Shown: one piece after another, positions 17,102 to 26,109 of the stretch
Position numbering within the stretch: position 1 is the first letter of the stretch
Layout: each line of letters begins with the position of its first letter
Position numbers and translations under genes: made by a program
Assembly (NCBI RefSeq): GCF_005435165.1
Contig: NZ_SGUC01000007.1
Span: 52,085-116,084 of the forward strand
Direction of reading: 5' to 3'
DNA: 64,000 bases
From: Halorubrum sp. GN11_10-6_MGM
GTDB taxonomy: Archaea; Halobacteriota; Halobacteria; Halobacteriales; Haloferacaceae
Notes under the pieces: model-generated
Seen by the model: only the letters and a program-made list of their open reading frames with translations
Database searches by the model: none
Told to the model about the DNA's origin: nothing

Positions 17102-18154
17102 ATGACAGACGATCTCCGCGACACCCTCGATCGCGTCGGGGACCGGTTCAACCTCGGCGAGTACGAGATCGACGCGTATCTGGCGGTGCTGGAACACGGA
17201 GAGCTGACGGCGAGCGACATCGCCGACCGGACCGACATCCCGCAGCCGCGGGTGTACGACACCGTCCGGAGCCTCTCCGACCGCGGACTCGTCGAGCTCC
17301 GCGAGTCGCGGCCGATGAAGATCGTGGCAGTCGACCCGGACGACGCGTTCGGCGACCTGCGCTCGTCGTTCGCCGAGATGGTCGACGAGCTCGAGGCCCG
17401 ATACACCGCGCCGACCCGCGAGACGGAGGCGGTGTCGCTCGTGAAGTCGCGCTCGACGATCCTTCGGTACCTCGAAGAGGTGATCGCGAACGCGGAGTAC
17501 GAGCTCGCGCTGTCGCTCACCCCCGGCCTCCTCCGCCGGTTCCGCGACGAGCTCGCCGCGAAGGTCGCCGCGGGCGTCAGCGTCGAGCTGCTCGTCACGC
17601 CCGCGTCGAACGCCCCCGACCCGACCGAGTTCGACTACTTGGAGGTCGCGACCATCGCCCGCGCCCGACGGGGGATCACGACGCCCGTCCTCGCGGTCGG
17701 CGATGGGGAGTACTCCGTCTACGCCACGCAGGACGCCCTGCGCGACGACCGCGAGCGCTACGGCGTCATCTTCAACCGCTCCGCGCTCGGCTTCCTCGTC
17801 TCCGGCTTCTTCGGGACCGTGCTGTGGACGACCGCGGAGACGCTCGCCGCCGACGGCGAGGAGCGACCATTCCCCCGACGCTACGCCTCGATCCGTCGCG
17901 CCGTGAAGGACGTCCGCGAGTTCGACGGCGAGCAGTTCTACGCGACCGTCGAGGGGCGCGACATCGAGACCGGCGAGGAGGTGACGGTCCGCGGGAAAGT
18001 GGTCGACGTCGCCTTCGTCGACACGGAGGAGGTCGCGTCGCTCGTCGTCGAGACCGAGAACGGGCGCGTCGAGATCGGCGGCCGCGTCGCCGCCCTGGAA
18101 GACGTCGAGGGGCAGGAGATCGTCATCGGCCGCGACGAGCCGCCGGCGCTGTGA
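17102..18154 (+). CDS. TrmB-type transcriptional regulator
   Basis: A 350-residue protein. The N-terminal winged helix (residues 15-80) has [21 protein letters not shown] and the recognition helix [22 protein letters not shown] phospholipase-D-like domain follows ([24 protein letters not shown]), and a C-terminal beta domain (about 270-350, [22 protein letters not shown]). This is the architecture of TrmB regulators, which sense sugars and switch central carbon genes. The main haloarchaeal TrmB is similar in size, but the target set cannot be read here because no sugar gene is adjacent. Confidence 0.88.
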   Translation: MTDDLRDTLDRVGDRFNLGEYEIDAYLAVLEHGELTASDIADRTDIPQPRVYDTVRSLSDRGLVELRESRPMKIVAVDPDDAFGDLRSSFAEMVDELEARYTAPTRETEAVSLVKSRSTILRYLEEVIANAEYELALSLTPGLLRRFRDELAAKVAAGVSVELLVTPASNAPDPTEFDYLEVATIARARRGITTPVLAVGDGEYSVYATQDALRDDRERYGVIFNRSALGFLVSGFFGTVLWTTAETLAADGEERPFPRRYASIRRAVKDVREFDGEQFYATVEGRDIETGEEVTVRGKVVDVAFVDTEEVASLVVETENGRVEIGGRVAALEDVEGQEIVIGRDEPPAL

Positions 18155-18212
18155 GGCGAGTGCGCAACGCCGCGGCGTCGCCGTTCAAGTGTCCGGAGAC
18201 CGAAGCCGGGTC

Positions 18213-18572
18213 GTGACCGACGACGCGCGTTCCGACGACGACCCGGCGGCGCCGACCGTCTCGTGTGAACGGTGCGACCGCGAGTGGAAACTCGACCGCG
18301 ACCGCGACGACCTCGGCCCGGGGAGCCACGCGATCGAGCAGTTCGCGCTCGACCACGAGCGCCACACCGGCCACTACCCGGACGACGTGACCCCGTGGCT
18401 CGCCAGCTGCGACCGCTGTCCCGACGGCGAGCGGTTCCTCTCGGAGCGCCCGGCGCGCCGCTGGGCGCGGACCCACGCCCGACACACGCGCCACGCCGTG
18501 CGGCTCGACCCCCCGACCGGCGACGTCGAGGTCGTCTCGGCCGAGGGCCCCTCTGAGCGCTCCCCGCCGTGA
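18213..18572 (+). CDS. Hypothetical protein with two Cys pairs, binding-site-like
   Basis: A GTG at 18213 gives 119 residues (a GTG at 18189 would add eight). The protein is acidic, with CERCDREWKL near residue 20 and CDRCPDGERF near 70, and His-rich helices between (HAIEQFALDHERHTGHYPDD) and after. Two CxxC pairs and many His suggest a metal-stabilised fold. No family recognised. It sits between the TrmB-type and UspA genes on the same strand. Confidence 0.6.
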   Translation: MTDDARSDDDPAAPTVSCERCDREWKLDRDRDDLGPGSHAIEQFALDHERHTGHYPDDVTPWLASCDRCPDGERFLSERPARRWARTHARHTRHAVRLDPPTGDVEVVSAEGPSERSPP

Positions 18573-18626
18573 CGGCCAGCCGCCACACCGACAGCGTATT
18601 TACGTCGCGGCTCCCACCGCTCTGAC

Positions 18627-19094
18627 ATGACCCTCGTCGTGGTCCCGGTCCGATATCCTCCCTCGTCGCACTCGGCCGCGACGCTCCGGGAGGCGGTCCG
18701 CGTCGCCGAAGAGCGCGACGCCGAGCTGACGATTCTCCACGTGGACTTATATCAGCGCTCCGGAGGCGTCTCGCGCAGCGACCTCAAGCGCGCGGTCGAA
18801 GAGCGAATCGGTCGGATCGACCGCGCCCGCTACGTCGTCCGGCGCGGCTTCCTCGTCGAGGAGACGATCCTCGAAGAGATCGTCGCCGAGGGCGCCGACG
18901 TCGTCGTCATCGGATCGAAGCAGGCCGGCCGGTGGCGCCGGATGGTCCAGAAGCTGCTCTCGGACCCCGACATCGACTCGTTCCTCCGCGGCGAGCTCGA
19001 CTGTACCGTGATCACCGTCGACGCCGACGGCGGGACCACGACCAACGAGGTCGACGAGGACGCCGCGCCGCTTCCCGAGGACGCCGGCGACTAG
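18627..19094 (+). CDS. UspA family universal stress protein
   Basis: 155 residues with the Usp fold: VVVPVRYPPSSHSAATLREA at the start, AELTILHVDLY, then a helical middle and IVAEGADVVVIGSKQAGRWRRM and CTVITVD. The usual ATP-binding G-2x-G-9x-G(S/T) is replaced by GSKQAGRWRR, so nucleotide binding is uncertain. A TATA-like GTATTTACG lies about 27 bases before the ATG. Followed by the convergent DJ-1/PfpI gene 40 bases on. Confidence 0.85.
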   Translation: MTLVVVPVRYPPSSHSAATLREAVRVAEERDAELTILHVDLYQRSGGVSRSDLKRAVEERIGRIDRARYVVRRGFLVEETILEEIVAEGADVVVIGSKQAGRWRRMVQKLLSDPDIDSFLRGELDCTVITVDADGGTTTNEVDEDAAPLPEDAGD

Positions 19095-19133
19095 CCGGGC
19101 GTCCGTCGGGCCGGACGCCTCCGCGACCCGCCG

Positions 19134-19787
19134 CTACGCCTCCGCGACCTCGTACCGCCGCTCGTACTCGATGACGGTCGACACGCGGTCGGCGACCGCC
19201 TCGCCGAACTCTCGCTCGACGACGTACAGCGCTAGGTCGATCCCCGAGGTGACCCCGCCCGCGGAGAGGAGGTCGCCGTCGTCGACGACGCGGGCGTCGA
19301 CGACCTCGGCGCCCGACTCCCGGAGTTCCTCGATCGCCGAGGCGTGCGTGACGGCGCGCCGCCCGTCGGTGACGCCCGCCTCCGCCAGCAGCATCGACCC
19401 GGTACACACCGAGGCGATCCGCGTGCCGGCCTCGTGGTGTGCCCTCAGCGCGCGTGGCACGTCTCCCTTCCGCGCCTCGGCCCACGCGCTCGCCTCCTCG
19501 TCGCGCGCGCTCCACCCGCCGCCGGGCACGACGAGCAGGTCGGGCGCGTCCGCCGCCTCCGGGTCGGGGAGCGTCCCGTCCACGCCGACGCGGGTCCCGT
19601 GGCTCGCGGTCACCCGCTCGCGCTCGCCGAGCGTGACGTACCGGACGCGGCCGGCATCGCCGCCCGACGCGCCCTCGGTCGCGCCGCGTTCCTCGGCGGC
19701 GTAGCCGAGCGCGTAGTCGAACACCTCGTACGGGCCGATCCCGTCCAGTTCGTCGAACCCGTCGTACAGCAGCACGTCGACGTTCAT
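19134..19787 (-). CDS. DJ-1/PfpI family protein
   Basis: 217 residues from the ATG at 19787. The class I amidotransferase-like fold is clear: MNVDVLLYDGFDELDGIGPYEVF at the N-terminus (given by its ends, with the conserved acidic residue of the active site), LLVVPGGG around 85-91, and the nucleophile elbow ASVCTGSMLLAEAG with Cys128. This subgroup resembles the ThiJ/AraC-type, some of which are isonitrile hydratases or glyoxalases. Substrate unknown. The frame is open far upstream in overlap with the Sco1 gene, but only this part has haloarchaeal codon statistics. Confidence 0.85.
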   Translation of the reverse strand: MNVDVLLYDGFDELDGIGPYEVFDYALGYAAEERGATEGASGGDAGRVRYVTLGERERVTASHGTRVGVDGTLPDPEAADAPDLLVVPGGGWSARDEEASAWAEARKGDVPRALRAHHEAGTRIASVCTGSMLLAEAGVTDGRRAVTHASAIEELRESGAEVVDARVVDDGDLLSAGGVTSGIDLALYVVEREFGEAVADRVSTVIEYERRYEVAEA

Positions 19788-19867
19788 GACGGTCCGAACG
19801 ACGGCGGACGGCTTGTGCGTTCCCCTCTCGGCGACGCCGTGCCACCGCACCGTTCCCGCCGCGCGCG

Positions 19868-20557
19868 TCAGTCGTCGGCGAACGCGGCCGCGACGCGCTC
19901 GACGTCGCTGACGACGCGGTCCGGGTCGAGCCGCTCGCCGCGGTAGGCGCGCTCGACGGTCCCGTCGGGGTTGACGAGGAAGGTCACGACGTTGTGGGTG
20001 AAGTCGTACCCCGGGAGCCGGTCGCTGTCGGTCGTCCGCTCGAAACCGATCCCCAGCTCGTCTTCGACCACGGCCTCCGCGCGCTCGGGGGTGGCCGGCC
20101 GGAGGTAGATCCAGTTGCCAGCGTCGAGGTCGGCACCGACCGAGGCGGCGTTGTCGCGGAGCGCGGCCGCGTCGTCGCGCTCGGGATCGAAGGTGATCGG
20201 GAGGAAGTACACCTCGTCGGTCAGCTCCGCCGCCGCGACGCGGCGCTGTACCGTCGCCCACTGCCGGAGCAGGATCGAACACTCCCCGGGACAGAAGGTG
20301 AACACGCCGGTCACGAGGGCGGTCCGGTCGAGCGCGTCGCTGTCGAACGTCCCGTCCGCGAGCGGGGCCGGCAGCTCGAACGACGGGAGCGGCTGGCCGT
20401 ACGCGGGGTACGCGAGGTCCTCGCTGTCTGCGATCTGGTCCTCCTGCGGGTCGAGCACGACGCCGTCCGGCGATTCGCCGAACAAGCGCGACGTACAGCC
20501 CGCGAGGGATCCGGAAGCGACCGTTCCGGCCCCGGCGAGCAGCGTGCGGCGCTTCAT
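19868..20557 (-). CDS. SCO1/SenC-type copper chaperone lipoprotein
   Basis: 229 residues from the ATG at 20557. It carries a twin-arginine-type signal (KRRTLLAG) and lipobox LAGC with Cys21, so it is probably anchored outside the membrane. The thioredoxin-like fold has the copper ligands CPGEC (Cys89, Cys93) and the downstream His188 in YDFTHNVVTFLVN, all required in SCO proteins that deliver copper to the CuA site of cytochrome oxidase. It is followed by DJ-1 and preceded by an HTH regulator, and sits near NosDFYL, pointing to a copper-handling region. Confidence 0.9.
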   Translation of the reverse strand: MKRRTLLAGAGTVASGSLAGCTSRLFGESPDGVVLDPQEDQIADSEDLAYPAYGQPLPSFELPAPLADGTFDSDALDRTALVTGVFTFCPGECSILLRQWATVQRRVAAAELTDEVYFLPITFDPERDDAAALRDNAASVGADLDAGNWIYLRPATPERAEAVVEDELGIGFERTTDSDRLPGYDFTHNVVTFLVNPDGTVERAYRGERLDPDRVVSDVERVAAAFADD

Positions 20558-20632
20558 ACCGAGGCGAACGGCCGAGCGTCGCATAACGCGTCTGGTGCGA
20601 TCGACGAACGATCGGGACCGGCGCCGATATCG

Positions 20633-21145
20633 TCACTCCTCGGCGTCGAAGAGCGAGTCGACCGTGCGGACGAAGCGGTCGACGAGCCGGTCGGGCAGCG
20701 ACGGTGACACCTCGCCGAGGAGCGCGGCCGTCCGCTCGGGGCGCGCCAGCGAGACGGTCATCGGGCGGTCGGGGGACTTCTCGACGACCCCGTGGTCGGC
20801 GAGCGTCGAGACGTGCCACGACACCGTGCTCTTCGCGAGGTCGAGGTCGTCAGCGAGCGCCGCCGGTCGGGTCGGGCCGTCCGCGTGGAGCCGGACGACG
20901 ATCTCGCGGGCCGTCTCCCGTCTAAGGAACGCGAGGGTCCGGCGGTCCCACGCGTCGACCGCCGGATCGAAGTAGTGCGCGCGCCCGCCGATCCGCTCGA
21001 CCGCGAGCTCGCCGTCGCGGACGAGCCGGCGGAGGTGGTACTGCGTCTGCCCGGTCGCGATGTCGAGGTCGCGGCCGATCCGGTTGAAGTGGACGCCGGG
21101 GGTGTCGCGGACGTGGCGTCGGATCCGGGCTCTGGTGTCCGACAT
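20633..21145 (-). CDS. HTH transcriptional regulator with two winged-helix domains
   Basis: 170 residues. Two winged helices in tandem are visible: residues 5-60 (IRRHVRDTPGVHFNRIGRDLDIATGQ given in part, recognition helix GQTQYHLRRLVRDGEL) and residues 78-140 (REIVVRLHADGPTRPAALADD, then STVSWHVSTLADHGVVEKS). This is the double-HTH haloarchaeal type often encoded beside membrane or copper genes. It is divergent from a small membrane protein at 21258 and probably controls it or the nos genes; that is an inference from position. Confidence 0.85.
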   Translation of the reverse strand: MSDTRARIRRHVRDTPGVHFNRIGRDLDIATGQTQYHLRRLVRDGELAVERIGGRAHYFDPAVDAWDRRTLAFLRRETAREIVVRLHADGPTRPAALADDLDLAKSTVSWHVSTLADHGVVEKSPDRPMTVSLARPERTAALLGEVSPSLPDRLVDRFVRTVDSLFDAEE

Positions 21146-21257
21146 TCGTGGCTGGCCGTCCTACCCCCTCGCGGGATAAAAGGCGCCCGTGCGGTCTCCG
21201 CGGCTGGGAACGCCGCGCGGGGAACGGCTTCTTACCCGTCCCCTCCCAAGGGGCGGT

Positions 21258-21611
21258 GTGACGCAGTCGATCTCCGGGGCGACGCCGGCGCTCGCCGGGT
21301 GGTCGGTGGAGGGGTCGCTCCCCATCCTCGCGGTGGTGGTCGTCGCCGGGCTCGGAACGACGGTCCTCTTCGCCGTCAGCCTCGCCGCGTATCGCCGCCG
21401 CCGCCGGGCGCAGTACCGACTGATCGCCCTCGCGGTCGGCGCGCTTCTGGCTCGGTCGGTCGTCGGCGCCGGCACGGTCCTCGGCGTCGTGCCGATGCCC
21501 GTCCACCACCTCGTCGCCCACAGTCTGGACTTCCTGATCGCCGCGCTCGTCCTCTACGCCGTGTACGCCCACGCGCCCGGCGCGATCGGCGACGACGCCG
21601 CCTCCGACTGA
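21258..21611 (+). CDS. Small membrane protein with three transmembrane helices
   Basis: 117 residues from a GTG at 21258. Hydrophobic segments: LPILAVVVVAGLGTTVLFAV (about 20-40), LIALAVGALLARSVVGAG, and LDFLIAALVLYAVY. Basic loop YRRRRRAQYR after the first helix. The pattern recalls a haloarchaeal family found next to double-HTH regulators and nos/cytochrome genes, but I cannot name it with certainty. Divergent from the regulator at 20633-21145. Confidence 0.7.
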   Translation: MTQSISGATPALAGWSVEGSLPILAVVVVAGLGTTVLFAVSLAAYRRRRRAQYRLIALAVGALLARSVVGAGTVLGVVPMPVHHLVAHSLDFLIAALVLYAVYAHAPGAIGDDAASD

Positions 21612-21648
21612 TGGGGTGCCGCGGTCGCCACGAGCGCCGCCGCGACGC

Positions 21649-22512
21649 CTACCGACGGAGCCGCTCGCGGAGCCGCTCCACCCCGACGTCGACCCGCGGC
21701 CCGAACGCGACGCTCGCGACGGCCGCGACGACCCCGACCGCGGTCCAGCCGACGAGCGAGGCCACCGCCCGCCCGGTGTCGACGAACCCGCCCTCCGGTG
21801 CGAAGGCGACGCCGATGACGTGTTCGAAGACGAGTCCCCTGAACGCCCCGTTGGGCGAGAGCGCGAGCGCTCCCCCGATTCCTCCCGGCGCCGCCCCGGC
21901 GGACAGCGATCGGAGTACCACAAGGTCGCCGCCGAGGACGCCGACGAGCAGCGCGAGGACGCCGAGCGCGACCGCGCTCCGCCGGCTCGTCGCGATCGTC
22001 GACACCGCCGCCGAGAGCGCGAGGTACGCCGCGCCGAACGGGACGACGAGCGCGACGAAGCGGACGAAGAGGATCGGCGAGTCGACGCCGGCGTGCGTCG
22101 CGAAGATCCCCGTGTCGGGCGCGGCGGTGAGCCACACGTACGCGCCGACGAGCGCGAACGGCCCGCCGACGAGCGCCACGAGCGCGACCGTCCGCGCCAG
22201 CAACACCCCGGAGACGTACGCGGCCGCGCTCACGGGATAAGTCCGGATCACGGCGAGTTCGCCGCTCGCGGCGTCGGCGAACAGCGCCCGGTACCCCAAC
22301 ACGACCGCGAGCAGCGGCACCAGCACCTCGGTCGGCAACAGGAGGTCGACGACGGCGGGCACGAACCCGGTCGCGCCGCCGCCGCCGACCGCGACGAGTC
22401 CGCCGAGGACGACGAGCAGCCCGACCGCGAGGACGGCGTAGCCGGGGGTCCGTCGTACCGTCGCTAGCTCGCGACGGAAGACGATCCAGACGCCCCCGAA
22501 CGGGGTGTTCAC
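21649..22512 (-). CDS. nosY: ABC transporter permease, NosY-like
   Basis: 287 residues with six hydrophobic segments and the ABC-2 type layout: an N-terminal cytosolic helix FRRELATVRRTPGY, then GYRALFADAASGELAVIRTYPVSA, the loop typical of NosY-like permeases. NosY with NosF forms the ATP-driven complex that serves NosD in copper-site (CuZ) maturation of nitrous oxide reductase. Its start overlaps the stop of nosF by four bases, so the two are translationally coupled. No nosZ is present in the window. Confidence 0.82.
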   Translation of the reverse strand: MNTPFGGVWIVFRRELATVRRTPGYAVLAVGLLVVLGGLVAVGGGGATGFVPAVVDLLLPTEVLVPLLAVVLGYRALFADAASGELAVIRTYPVSAAAYVSGVLLARTVALVALVGGPFALVGAYVWLTAAPDTGIFATHAGVDSPILFVRFVALVVPFGAAYLALSAAVSTIATSRRSAVALGVLALLVGVLGGDLVVLRSLSAGAAPGGIGGALALSPNGAFRGLVFEHVIGVAFAPEGGFVDTGRAVASLVGWTAVGVVAAVASVAFGPRVDVGVERLRERLRR

Positions 22513-23294
22513 CGGTCGGACACCCCCGTGACGTGGACCGACTCCTCGCTCGCCTCGCCGTCGGCGTCGCCTCGGTCGTCGGCAGTCGGTCGATCGCCCG
22601 ACCCGCCCGCGACCGCCCGGTACAGCCCCTCGACGTCGTCGACGCCGTGGTCGTCGAGGAGCCGATCGCGGGGCCCCGACGCGGCGACCCGTCCCCGACG
22701 CAGGACGACGACGGCGTCCGCGTGGGCGTCGACGAGATCGAGGTCGTGCGAGCTGACGACGACGGCGGCGTCGTCGCCCGCACTGGCGGCCGCTCGGAAG
22801 GCGCGCTCCCGCATCTCGGGGTCGAGCCCGCTCGTCGGCTCGTCAAGGACGACAACGTCCGGGTCGCCGAGCGTCGCCTGCGCGATCCCGAGCAGCCGTC
22901 GCATCCCGCCGGAGAGGTCCTCGACGCGCTTGTCGGCCGCGTCGCCGAGGCCGACGTCCGCCAGCGCGGCGTCCGGGTCGCCGTCGGCGAGCGCCGCGTA
23001 GAACCCGAGCGTCTCCCGAGCGGTGAAGCCGTCGCGGAACGGCACGCGCTGCGGGAGGTAGCCGACGCGTTTCTCGGAGCCGGTGCGAGAGTCGCTGTCG
23101 GCGTACTCGACGCCCCCGTCGGTGGGCTCGACCGCCCCCGCGAGGACACCGAGCAGCGTCGACTTCCCCGACCCGTTGGGGCCGACGACCGCGGTGACGC
23201 CCGTCTCGACCGACAGCGAGACGCCGTCGAGGACCGGGACGCCGCCGTAGGCGCGCGCGACGCCGTCGACCGTCGCGGCCGCGTGCTCGCTCAC
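22509..23294 (-). CDS. nosF: ABC transporter ATP-binding protein, NosF-like
   Basis: 261 residues from a GTG. Walker A GPNGSGKST (38-46), Q-loop GYLPQRVPFRDGFT, signature LSGGMRRLLGIAQ, Walker B VVVLDEPTSGLDP and the switch His in SSHDLDL are all intact. The order and overlaps with NosD (start overlaps the nosD stop by four bases) and NosY identify it as the NosF ATPase of that system. The C-terminal 35 residues are an acidic tail not needed for ATPase activity. Confidence 0.88.
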   Translation of the reverse strand: MSEHAAATVDGVARAYGGVPVLDGVSLSVETGVTAVVGPNGSGKSTLLGVLAGAVEPTDGGVEYADSDSRTGSEKRVGYLPQRVPFRDGFTARETLGFYAALADGDPDAALADVGLGDAADKRVEDLSGGMRRLLGIAQATLGDPDVVVLDEPTSGLDPEMRERAFRAAASAGDDAAVVVSSHDLDLVDAHADAVVVLRRGRVAASGPRDRLLDDHGVDDVEGLYRAVAGGSGDRPTADDRGDADGEASEESVHVTGVSDR

Positions 23295-25336
23295 GCCGAC
23301 CCCTCCGTTCCCGTGGCGTTCCCGCCGACCGCGAGCGCGGACCGCCAGTCGGCCCGGACCGGTCCGTCGCCGGCGGCGGCGCCGGTGACCGCGTCGACCC
23401 GGTCGGGGTGATACGGCGCGACCGCCGGGGACGGGTCGATGATGCTTCCCGACCGGGCGCCGGGCACGGTCCCGCGGAGGCGACCGAGGAGCCGCGCGGC
23501 GGGCGACTCGCGAACCGCGATCGCGCTCACCTCGCGGTGGAGCGCGGCGTCGACCGGCGACGTCGGACGGTACGCCCGCTCCCCGGGGTCGTGCGGGCCG
23601 GCGTTCGCGCCCTCCCAGTAGTTCCCCCGGTCGCCGTCGGCCCACACGCGCAGCGCGCCGGCGCCCGCCGTCGCGTGGTCCGCGTTGCCGACGAAGTCGT
23701 TCGCGACGACCCGGCTGGACGGGACCACGGTCGTCGCGCGCGCGCCGAGCGCGTTGCCGACGACGACGTTGTGCTCGTACAGCGACCCGCGCGCGCTGGT
23801 GGAGAAGCCGAGCTCGTTGCCGACCAGCGTGTTGTACCCGACGTACGTCCGCGTGCCCGACGCCTGTATCCCGGCGCTGGAGTTGCGGACGTCGTTCCCG
23901 ACGATCGCGTTTCCGGCGGGACGCGTCATCACGGTGACGCCGGCGAACAGCTCGTTCCGGAAGGCGTTGTCCGCGACCAGCGCGTCGCCGGTGTACATGA
24001 GGTGCGTCCCGTACCGGTTGTCGACGAACGTCGAGTTACGGACGACCGACCCGTCCGCGCGGTGGAGGTAGATCCCGTCGCGACCCCCCTCGAACCGGCT
24101 GTCGGTCACGGTCAGGCGCGACTCCATCCCGGCGATTCCCATGAACCCGTCCTGCCACTCGTCGGCCCCCTCGACGAGGAGCCCGCTAACGGTCGCGTGC
24201 GAGCCCTCTCGCAGCAGGAGCCCGCTCGCGTTCGCGTCCACGCTGACGTCGTCGATGACGAGTCCCGGCGCGCGGACCGCCTTGACCCCGGCGTCGCCGT
24301 GGCCGTAGCCGAGCTGGATGTTCGTGTCCCACGCCTTACCCTCTCGATCGCGGGATTCGCGGGCCGCCTCCGGATCTCGGGTCTCGTTTCCGGTCCCCGC
24401 GATACGCAGGCCCGTGAGAGCGATGTCGGGCGCGCGGACGGTGACGACCGAGCCGGTCCCGTTTCCGACGACGCGGGTCGCCTCCGCGTCGTCCGTGGGA
24501 GCCTCGGCGCTCCCGACCCGCCCGCTGCCGGCGCCGGCGATCGTCACGGACCGGTTCACCGTCACGGTCTCCTCGTACGTCCCGGGCGGGACGCGGACCG
24601 TCGTGTTCGGCGGGGCGGCCGCGACCGCGGCGTCGATGGTCGGGGCGTCCTCGCCGACGACGACGGAAACCGGTCGGTCCGCGCGCCGCTCCGCCGCCGC
24701 GAGCCGCTCGTTCGCCGTCCGCCAGCGCTCCGGCGCGAGCGATCGTACGGTCGCCGCGGAGTCGACCGCGAACGACCGAGTCCGGACCGACTCCCAGCCG
24801 ACGACCGACCCACCGTGGTCGTCGACGAACGCGGCCGCAGCCTCGCGGTTCCGGAACGGGACGACGACTTCGCCCGACGGCGTCAGCGCGTCGCTCCCGA
24901 CGACGTACCGGGCCTCGGAGACCGGGGTCCATCCGCCCGCGCCGGTCGCGGCGAACAGCCCGGACTCGGTCGTTCCCGGGTCCCTGTGGTCGAACGTCTC
25001 GACGTACGCGACGAGCGGGTAGCCGAACTGGCGCTCCGTCCGCCCGTCTCGTTGCGAGTCGACGAACGAGCCGATCCCGTTGTAGCCGACGACGTACTGG
25101 AGCTGCGAGTAGAACACCTGGACCCGCGGGAGGGTCGCGTCGCCGGCCATCTGTGCGTCCGTCTCCGAGGAGAGCCCGAGCTCGACGGCGTCGTCGAACC
25201 GCACCGGCTCGGGGACCGACTCGCTCGGGTCGGCCGCGAACGCGCCCGCGGTCCCGACGGCGGCGAGGGCGACGAGCGCGACGACCGCGAAACGGACGCG
25301 ACGCGACCGGGCGGAGTCGGGATCGAAAACTGCCAC
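23291..25336 (-). CDS. nosD: NosD-like copper-maturation protein with NosL-like N-terminal region
   Basis: 681 residues. It has a secretory signal (residues 14-34), then a region of about 35-215 that reads like NosL (QFGYPLVAYVETFDHRDPG, TPSGEVVVPFRNREAAAAF). From about 230 a right-handed beta-helix of PbH1 repeats follows, with TFVDNRYGTHLMYTGDALVA, VGNDVRNSSAGIQASGT and HNVVVGN. NosD is the external partner of NosFY in nitrous-oxide reductase copper-centre assembly. Cotranscribed nosD-nosF-nosY. A CCCTAAGTC element at about 25361-25370, 27 bases before the ATG, fits a leaderless promoter. The N-terminal segment may make it a natural fusion. Confidence 0.86.
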   Translation of the reverse strand: MAVFDPDSARSRRVRFAVVALVALAAVGTAGAFAADPSESVPEPVRFDDAVELGLSSETDAQMAGDATLPRVQVFYSQLQYVVGYNGIGSFVDSQRDGRTERQFGYPLVAYVETFDHRDPGTTESGLFAATGAGGWTPVSEARYVVGSDALTPSGEVVVPFRNREAAAAFVDDHGGSVVGWESVRTRSFAVDSAATVRSLAPERWRTANERLAAAERRADRPVSVVVGEDAPTIDAAVAAAPPNTTVRVPPGTYEETVTVNRSVTIAGAGSGRVGSAEAPTDDAEATRVVGNGTGSVVTVRAPDIALTGLRIAGTGNETRDPEAARESRDREGKAWDTNIQLGYGHGDAGVKAVRAPGLVIDDVSVDANASGLLLREGSHATVSGLLVEGADEWQDGFMGIAGMESRLTVTDSRFEGGRDGIYLHRADGSVVRNSTFVDNRYGTHLMYTGDALVADNAFRNELFAGVTVMTRPAGNAIVGNDVRNSSAGIQASGTRTYVGYNTLVGNELGFSTSARGSLYEHNVVVGNALGARATTVVPSSRVVANDFVGNADHATAGAGALRVWADGDRGNYWEGANAGPHDPGERAYRPTSPVDAALHREVSAIAVRESPAARLLGRLRGTVPGARSGSIIDPSPAVAPYHPDRVDAVTGAAAGDGPVRADWRSALAVGGNATGTEGSA

Positions 25337-25440
25337 GCGAACGCTTCGGTCGGCGGCGACTTAGGGCGTCTGGTTCGTTCCTCGAACGCGCCGTTGAACG
25401 CGTCCAGAGGGGCTAAGAGGCCGGTACTCCAACTACGACC

Positions 25441-26034
25441 ATGACGAACGGCGCCCCATCGACTCCCACGCCCGCCAGTTCGGAGAGCCTCCCGCGGCGA
25501 CGAGTGCTCGCCGGAATCGCCGTCGCCGGGTTCGGTGCCGTCGCCGGCTGCGCCGGCGGCGGGTCGACCTCGATCGCTCCCGTCTCGATCGACGACGGGC
25601 AGGCCTGCGACCAGTGCGGGATGATCGTCGCCGACCACCCGGGGACGGTCGGGCAGGTCCACTTCGAGGACGCCGAGCCGGAGGGCGGCCGCCCGGCGCA
25701 GTTCTGTAGCGCCACCTGTGCGTACACCTACCGTTTCGACGCCGAGGACGCGGGACGGACGCCGCTCGCGACCTTCCTCACCGACTACTCCGCGGTCGAT
25801 CAGGAGGTGTTCGAGGAGGGCGGCGACACGATGTTCTCCTCGCACGTCGAGAGCGAGGCGTTCGCCCGCGCGTCGGGCCTCACGGTCGTCGCGCGCAGCG
25901 CGGTGATCGGCTCGATGGGGCCCGACCTGATCCCGTTCAGCGACGAGGGCGACGTCGACGAGTTCGTCGCCGAGTACGGCGGCGAGGCGATGCCCGCGAC
26001 CGAGGTTGACCGCGCGACGCTGGAGGCGTTATAA
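25441..26034 (+). CDS. nosL: NosL-like copper-binding lipoprotein
   Basis: 197 residues. Twin-arginine motif (RRR, 19-21) and lipobox AGC with Cys37. The copper motif CDQCGMIV (Cys56, Cys59, Met61) and FCSATCAYTYRF are diagnostic of NosL, a Cu(I) donor for nitrous oxide reductase. The DTMFSSHVESEAF segment is close to bacterial NosL. Transcribed away from nosDFY with a shared 100-base promoter region between. Confidence 0.9.
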   Translation: MTNGAPSTPTPASSESLPRRRVLAGIAVAGFGAVAGCAGGGSTSIAPVSIDDGQACDQCGMIVADHPGTVGQVHFEDAEPEGGRPAQFCSATCAYTYRFDAEDAGRTPLATFLTDYSAVDQEVFEEGGDTMFSSHVESEAFARASGLTVVARSAVIGSMGPDLIPFSDEGDVDEFVAEYGGEAMPATEVDRATLEAL

Positions 26035-26109
26035 GCTAGCCGACGACTGCCGCCGGGCACAAATAAATAGCTCGCCGAGTGCGAACGGCGTCCGGTCCGA
26101 GCTTCGCGG

